This document shows, piece after piece, positions 7,689-11,131 of a DNA stretch of 11,131 nucleotides. A model generated the notes under the pieces. The model was not told the origin of the DNA and did not search any database. It worked only from the letters and a program-made list of their open reading frames with translations. The stretch is from NCBI GenBank assembly GCA_009784635.1, contig WRBG01000051.1:1-11131 (forward strand). Direction: 5' to 3'. The first letter of the stretch is position 1. Each line of letters begins with the position of its first letter. Source of the DNA: Bacteroidales bacterium. Lineage in GTDB: Bacteria; Bacteroidota; Bacteroidia; Bacteroidales; UBA932. Position numbers and translations under genes: made by a program.

Positions 7689-10600
7689 ACTTAGGATATC
7701 GCCCTTTTCCACCATTTTGGTCATGCTGGTGCTGATGACGATTGGGGCGGGCGTAGTCCCCCTGTTGAGCTTGCAGCACACGCCGATAGAAAGGTCGCAA
7801 AACGTCTCGGTCTCCTTTACTTGGCCCAATGCTTCCGCAAAAGTGATAGAGCAGGAAGTAACCTCCAAAATAGAAGGCCTGTTGGCCGGCATCCGCGGCG
7901 TGCAAAGAATCACTTCAAGTTCGTCTAAAGGCAGGGGAGTGGTTTCGTTGGCGTTCAAGAAAGGGGTCGATATGGGGGCGGTGCGTTTTGAAATCTCCTC
8001 ATTAATCCGTCAGGTCTATCCCAAATTACCCGATGGCGTGAGTTATCCGCTTATCTCCTTGTCCACAATGGGCGACAGGCCCCAAGCCATATTGGTCTAT
8101 ACTTTTAATGCGGACCTTTCTCCCATGGAAATCCAGCGTTATGTAGAGCGGCATATAATCAGCAAGTTGTCGAGGATAGAGGGCGTAAACAGCGCCAACC
8201 TCACCGGAGCCAATTCGTTTTACTACGAGGTTGCCTATAATCCGGACAAAATGCGCGCGTATGGCATTATGGCTGCCGATATACAGTCGGCGCTGCAACA
8301 GCGCTACGGAGCAGAAAGGGTACTCGGTTCGGTGGTTGTGGAGGCGGCAGAAAATGCGGAAGCGAGCGGGCAACAGGTGTTGGTGAAGTTGGAAAGCGGA
8401 GGTCAATTGACCGATTTTGAGCAGATATTGATTAAGACGGTAGCAGGTAGGCATATTTACCTGCGGGAAATTGCGCAGGTATCGTATAAAGAAGAAAAAC
8501 CATCATTTTACTTTAGGGTCAATGGTCTAAATACCATTAACATGACCGTGTATCCGGAGCGCGGCGTCAATACCCTAACCTTAGTCCGGCAGATAAAGGA
8601 AGTGATGCGGCAAATAGAGCGCGAATATCCTCCCAACTTCACCTCCTTGCTCCGGTCGGACAGCTCTAAAAACATAGTAAAAGAATTAAATAAGATATTC
8701 TACCGGACGGCCTTGTCGGTATTGATTTTACTGACTTTTGTGTTTGTCATGACCCGAAGCCTGCGGTATTTGGGAATCACAGCCTTGACGCTTTTGGCCA
8801 ATGTGCTGATATCGTTCATATTTTTTTACCTGTTCAAAGTAGATATCCATATTTATTCCATGGCCGGAGTAACCGTGTCCTTGGGCATGGTGATTGATGC
8901 TTCTATCATCATGATAGACCATTACGGGTATCATCGAAACAAAAAGGCGTTTTATTCTGTGATGACGGCCATGCTCACTACCGTGGGCGCCTTGATTATA
9001 GTATTCTTTTTGCCGGAGAGGACTAAGTTGATGCTGTTGGATTTTTCCAAGGTGATTATTATTAACCTGTTGGTCTCTTTGGTTATTGCATGGTTTTTTG
9101 TTCCGGTGCTGGTAGACCGTTTTCCCATTAGGGGGGTATCTCGGCAAACTTCACCACGGTCTCTTGCAAGACGCTTCCGCTGGAAGAAACGGCAAGTTGC
9201 ATTTTCGAGACGGTACGAGGGCTTTATCCTGTTTTCGAGGCGTTGGCGCTGGGCATTACTGCTGGCGGGCATACTGGGTTTTGGACTTCCGATTCAATTT
9301 TTGCCCACATCGCTGAAAGACGAAAAAGGAAAAGCCAAGGAACAGGGTTTGGCCGGCACGTATAATAAAACCATTGGAGGGGAATGGTATCAATCAAAGG
9401 GTAAGGCGGTTTTAGAGCCTGCTTTGGGCGGCACCCTAAGGCTTTTTACCAAGAACAAGAGCAGTTTTGGCTATCGCGACCCCAGTCGCCTGTCTATATT
9501 CATCCGCGCCCATATGCCCGAGGGTTCCACCGTGGAGCAGATGAACGCCGTGATGCGGAGTATGGAAAATTATATCAGCCAGTATGATGAGGTTGATATG
9601 TTTGAAACCTCGGTACAGGCCCGCAGCGCGACCATGACCGTTACCTTCAAAAAGCAATATGAACACAGCTCTTTTCCCTTGCAGCTTAGAGAAGAAATTA
9701 TTTATCAAGCCATCAGATTTGGCGCCGCCACTTGGACAATAACCGGTATTGTAGAACAGTCTTTTAACAATAACTTATTTGCGGGAGAATTTTATGGTCA
9801 TCAGATTTTGTTTACGGGTTATAACTACGATAAACTGTTTGAATTAGCATCGGCCACAGCTGACCGCCTCCGCCAAAACAGAAGGGTGTCGAGGGCGCTT
9901 GTATACAGCACCGACGCATTTAGCAGGGCCGAATCCGGCCATGAATATTATATCCATTACAATCAAGAGCGGATTGCCTATAATCAGTGGTCGTTGAGAA
10001 ATTATTACAACTATCTGAGGCAACAATTGCTCGATATTCCGGCGGCAGTTGTATATGAGGAGGGAAACAGGGTGGAGATTAAATTGGTATCGGACCAAAA
10101 AGACGCCTTTGACGTATGGCATGTGGAACACGACCTCTTGGATATCCACGGCCGGCAAATGAAATTATCCGAACTGGGAACCATAGACAGGCGGCGCACG
10201 GGCAATAATATTTACAAAGAGAACCAGCAGTATCACCTAAGGCTCGGCTTTGACTTTGTGGGCACCCATACCTTGGCCACGAGGTTGTTGAACGATGAAT
10301 TGGATGCTTTGAAAGCTTCGCTTCCGGTGGGGTATAAAGCCCAAAGACCGGACTTTGGCGGCTGGTGGAATGCGTCCGACAGCAAACAATACTGGCTGCT
10401 GTTTTTGATTATTGTTGTAATCTACTTCATGTGTTCTATTCTGTTTGAATCGCTTAGGCAACCCTTTGTGATTATATCCTTGATTCCGCTCTCGTTCATA
10501 GGTGTCTTTCTTGTTTTCTATCTCTTTGGCTTTTATTTTGACCAAGGAGGATTTGCCTCCATGATTTTGCTTTGCGGGATTGTGGTTAATTCCGGTATTT

Positions 10601-10917
10601 ACTTCATTAACGAATACAACCTAACGGTAAGGGGACGTCCCGATGCTTCCGGAGACTTGTTTCCTATGGCCGGTTTTAACCGGAAAAAGGCTGTGCGGAT
10701 GTATGTAAAAGCATTTAATCATAAGATTATGCCGGTCTCTCTGACCATTCTTTCCACGATTTTGGGATTAATCCCCTTTTTGTTAGAAGGGCCCAAAGAA
10801 GTCTTTTGGTTTCCCTTTGCCGTAGGGGCAATGGGGGGGATGTTGTTTTCGTTTGTGGTTTTATTTGTATATTTACCGGCTTTTTTGCCCATAGATAAAC
10901 ATATAATAAAATCATAA
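7675..10917 (+). CDS. RND-family efflux permease, second and divergent subunit
   Basis: A 1080-residue RND protein, longer than its partner and clearly different in sequence. TM1 is at about 12-32, TM2-6 at 344-480, TM7 at 524-543, a large second periplasmic domain at 545-903, and TM8-12 at 905-1070. TM4 reads GMVIDASIIMID: Asp408 is kept but the second AcrB aspartate is Ala409. TM10 reads GIVVNSGIYFINEY, with no lysine, and the TM11 arginine position appears to be Met. The cytoplasmic loop between TM6 and TM7 (about 482-526) is very rich in Arg and Lys. The start ATG at 7675 lies inside the end of the first RND gene in a different frame; a TTG 27 bases upstream would add a non-RND tail. No Shine-Dalgarno site is visible, so reinitiation after the upstream stop is likely. 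It probably forms a mixed trimer with the first subunit, as MdtB and MdtC do, but this is inference. Confidence 0.93.
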   Translation: MPNAKLRISPFSTILVMLVLMTIGAGVVPLLSLQHTPIERSQNVSVSFTWPNASAKVIEQEVTSKIEGLLAGIRGVQRITSSSSKGRGVVSLAFKKGVDMGAVRFEISSLIRQVYPKLPDGVSYPLISLSTMGDRPQAILVYTFNADLSPMEIQRYVERHIISKLSRIEGVNSANLTGANSFYYEVAYNPDKMRAYGIMAADIQSALQQRYGAERVLGSVVVEAAENAEASGQQVLVKLESGGQLTDFEQILIKTVAGRHIYLREIAQVSYKEEKPSFYFRVNGLNTINMTVYPERGVNTLTLVRQIKEVMRQIEREYPPNFTSLLRSDSSKNIVKELNKIFYRTALSVLILLTFVFVMTRSLRYLGITALTLLANVLISFIFFYLFKVDIHIYSMAGVTVSLGMVIDASIIMIDHYGYHRNKKAFYSVMTAMLTTVGALIIVFFLPERTKLMLLDFSKVIIINLLVSLVIAWFFVPVLVDRFPIRGVSRQTSPRSLARRFRWKKRQVAFSRRYEGFILFSRRWRWALLLAGILGFGLPIQFLPTSLKDEKGKAKEQGLAGTYNKTIGGEWYQSKGKAVLEPALGGTLRLFTKNKSSFGYRDPSRLSIFIRAHMPEGSTVEQMNAVMRSMENYISQYDEVDMFETSVQARSATMTVTFKKQYEHSSFPLQLREEIIYQAIRFGAATWTITGIVEQSFNNNLFAGEFYGHQILFTGYNYDKLFELASATADRLRQNRRVSRALVYSTDAFSRAESGHEYYIHYNQERIAYNQWSLRNYYNYLRQQLLDIPAAVVYEEGNRVEIKLVSDQKDAFDVWHVEHDLLDIHGRQMKLSELGTIDRRRTGNNIYKENQQYHLRLGFDFVGTHTLATRLLNDELDALKASLPVGYKAQRPDFGGWWNASDSKQYWLLFLIIVVIYFMCSILFESLRQPFVIISLIPLSFIGVFLVFYLFGFYFDQGGFASMILLCGIVVNSGIYFINEYNLTVRGRPDASGDLFPMAGFNRKKAVRMYVKAFNHKIMPVSLTILSTILGLIPFLLEGPKEVFWFPFAVGAMGGMLFSFVVLFVYLPAFLPIDKHIIKS

Positions 10918-10928
10918 AACCTAAGCAA

Positions 10929-11131
10929 ATGAGAAAATTACATTATTGTTTGTTGGTAACTGCGGGACTGTTGTTCATTGGTTTGCCAACATATGCACAA
11001 AGCGCCGGCGATGCCCCCCAATGGGCGATAGCCCTCCATGGGGGAGCCGGAGGAGCATCCGGTTCTCAAACTCCCGAACGCAGAGCTATTTACGAAGCCC
11101 ATTTGGCCGAGGCGCTCAATATTGGAAAAGA
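10929..11131 (+). CDS. Isoaspartyl peptidase / L-asparaginase (Ntn-hydrolase), exported, partial
   Basis: Only the first 67 codons are inside the window. The N-terminus is a signal peptide (MRKLHYCLLVTAGLLFIGL, probable cleavage after TYA at residue 23), so the enzyme is likely periplasmic. The mature part begins with WAIALHGGAGG (32-42), the signature opening strand of plant-type asparaginases and isoaspartyl dipeptidases. These enzymes self-cleave at an internal threonine, which then acts as nucleophile, and remove beta-linked aspartyl residues or hydrolyse asparagine. The cleavage site lies outside the window, so activity cannot be judged. The ATG is 11 bases after the second RND stop, so it could be the last gene of the same transcript. 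A functional link to the pump is not evident. Glycosylasparaginase is the main alternative within the same fold. Confidence 0.85.
   Translation, partial: MRKLHYCLLVTAGLLFIGLPTYAQSAGDAPQWAIALHGGAGGASGSQTPERRAIYEAHLAEALNIGK

Noticed and set aside
10843..10876. TTG and TATATTTAC, 22 bases apart, as a possible promoter for the isoaspartyl peptidase gene
   Set aside because: It lies wholly inside the conserved TM12 coding region of the second RND gene, and the match is no better than expected by chance in AT-rich hydrophobic codons. It is kept only as a possibility.

Overview
The window looks like part of a Bacteroidota chromosome, most likely from the Bacteroidales. The evidence is indirect. Most starts lack a strong Shine-Dalgarno sequence. 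The one good promoter candidate resembles the TTG / TAnnTTTG class of this phylum. Every readable protein also resembles Bacteroidota versions of its family: a lipoprotein membrane fusion protein, tandem RND subunits, and a DoxX protein next to a Tat-type Gfo/Idh/MocA oxidoreductase. No rRNA, tRNA, CRISPR array, transposase or phage gene was seen, and base composition looks even, so nothing indicates recent transfer.

Left part (1-1088, minus strand): a DoxX-family membrane protein is followed after 3 bases by a Gfo/Idh/MocA oxidoreductase that carries a twin-arginine export signal and runs off the left edge. A 93-base intergenic region (1089-1181) separates this pair from a divergent plus-strand operon and holds a putative promoter for that operon.

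Main part (1182-10917, plus strand): five tightly packed genes encode a TolC-family outer-membrane factor, a lipoprotein membrane fusion protein, a TauE/SafE (TSUP) permease, and two different full-length RND permeases. The last three genes are chained by short overlaps or a very short gap: 6 bases before TSUP, then an 8-base overlap and a 14-base overlap. Together the TolC, fusion-protein and RND genes would form an envelope-spanning tripartite efflux pump, probably with a mixed RND trimer. The TSUP permease is an unusual extra part, and it hints that a small sulfur-containing or organic anion might be involved. The substrate cannot be read from sequence.

Right edge (10929-11131, plus strand): the first 67 codons of an exported isoaspartyl peptidase / plant-type L-asparaginase begin 11 bases after the second RND gene.

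The window is mostly recognisable families. The two points most worth following are the TSUP permease inside the RND operon, and the loss of proton-relay residues in the second RND subunit but only partly in the first.
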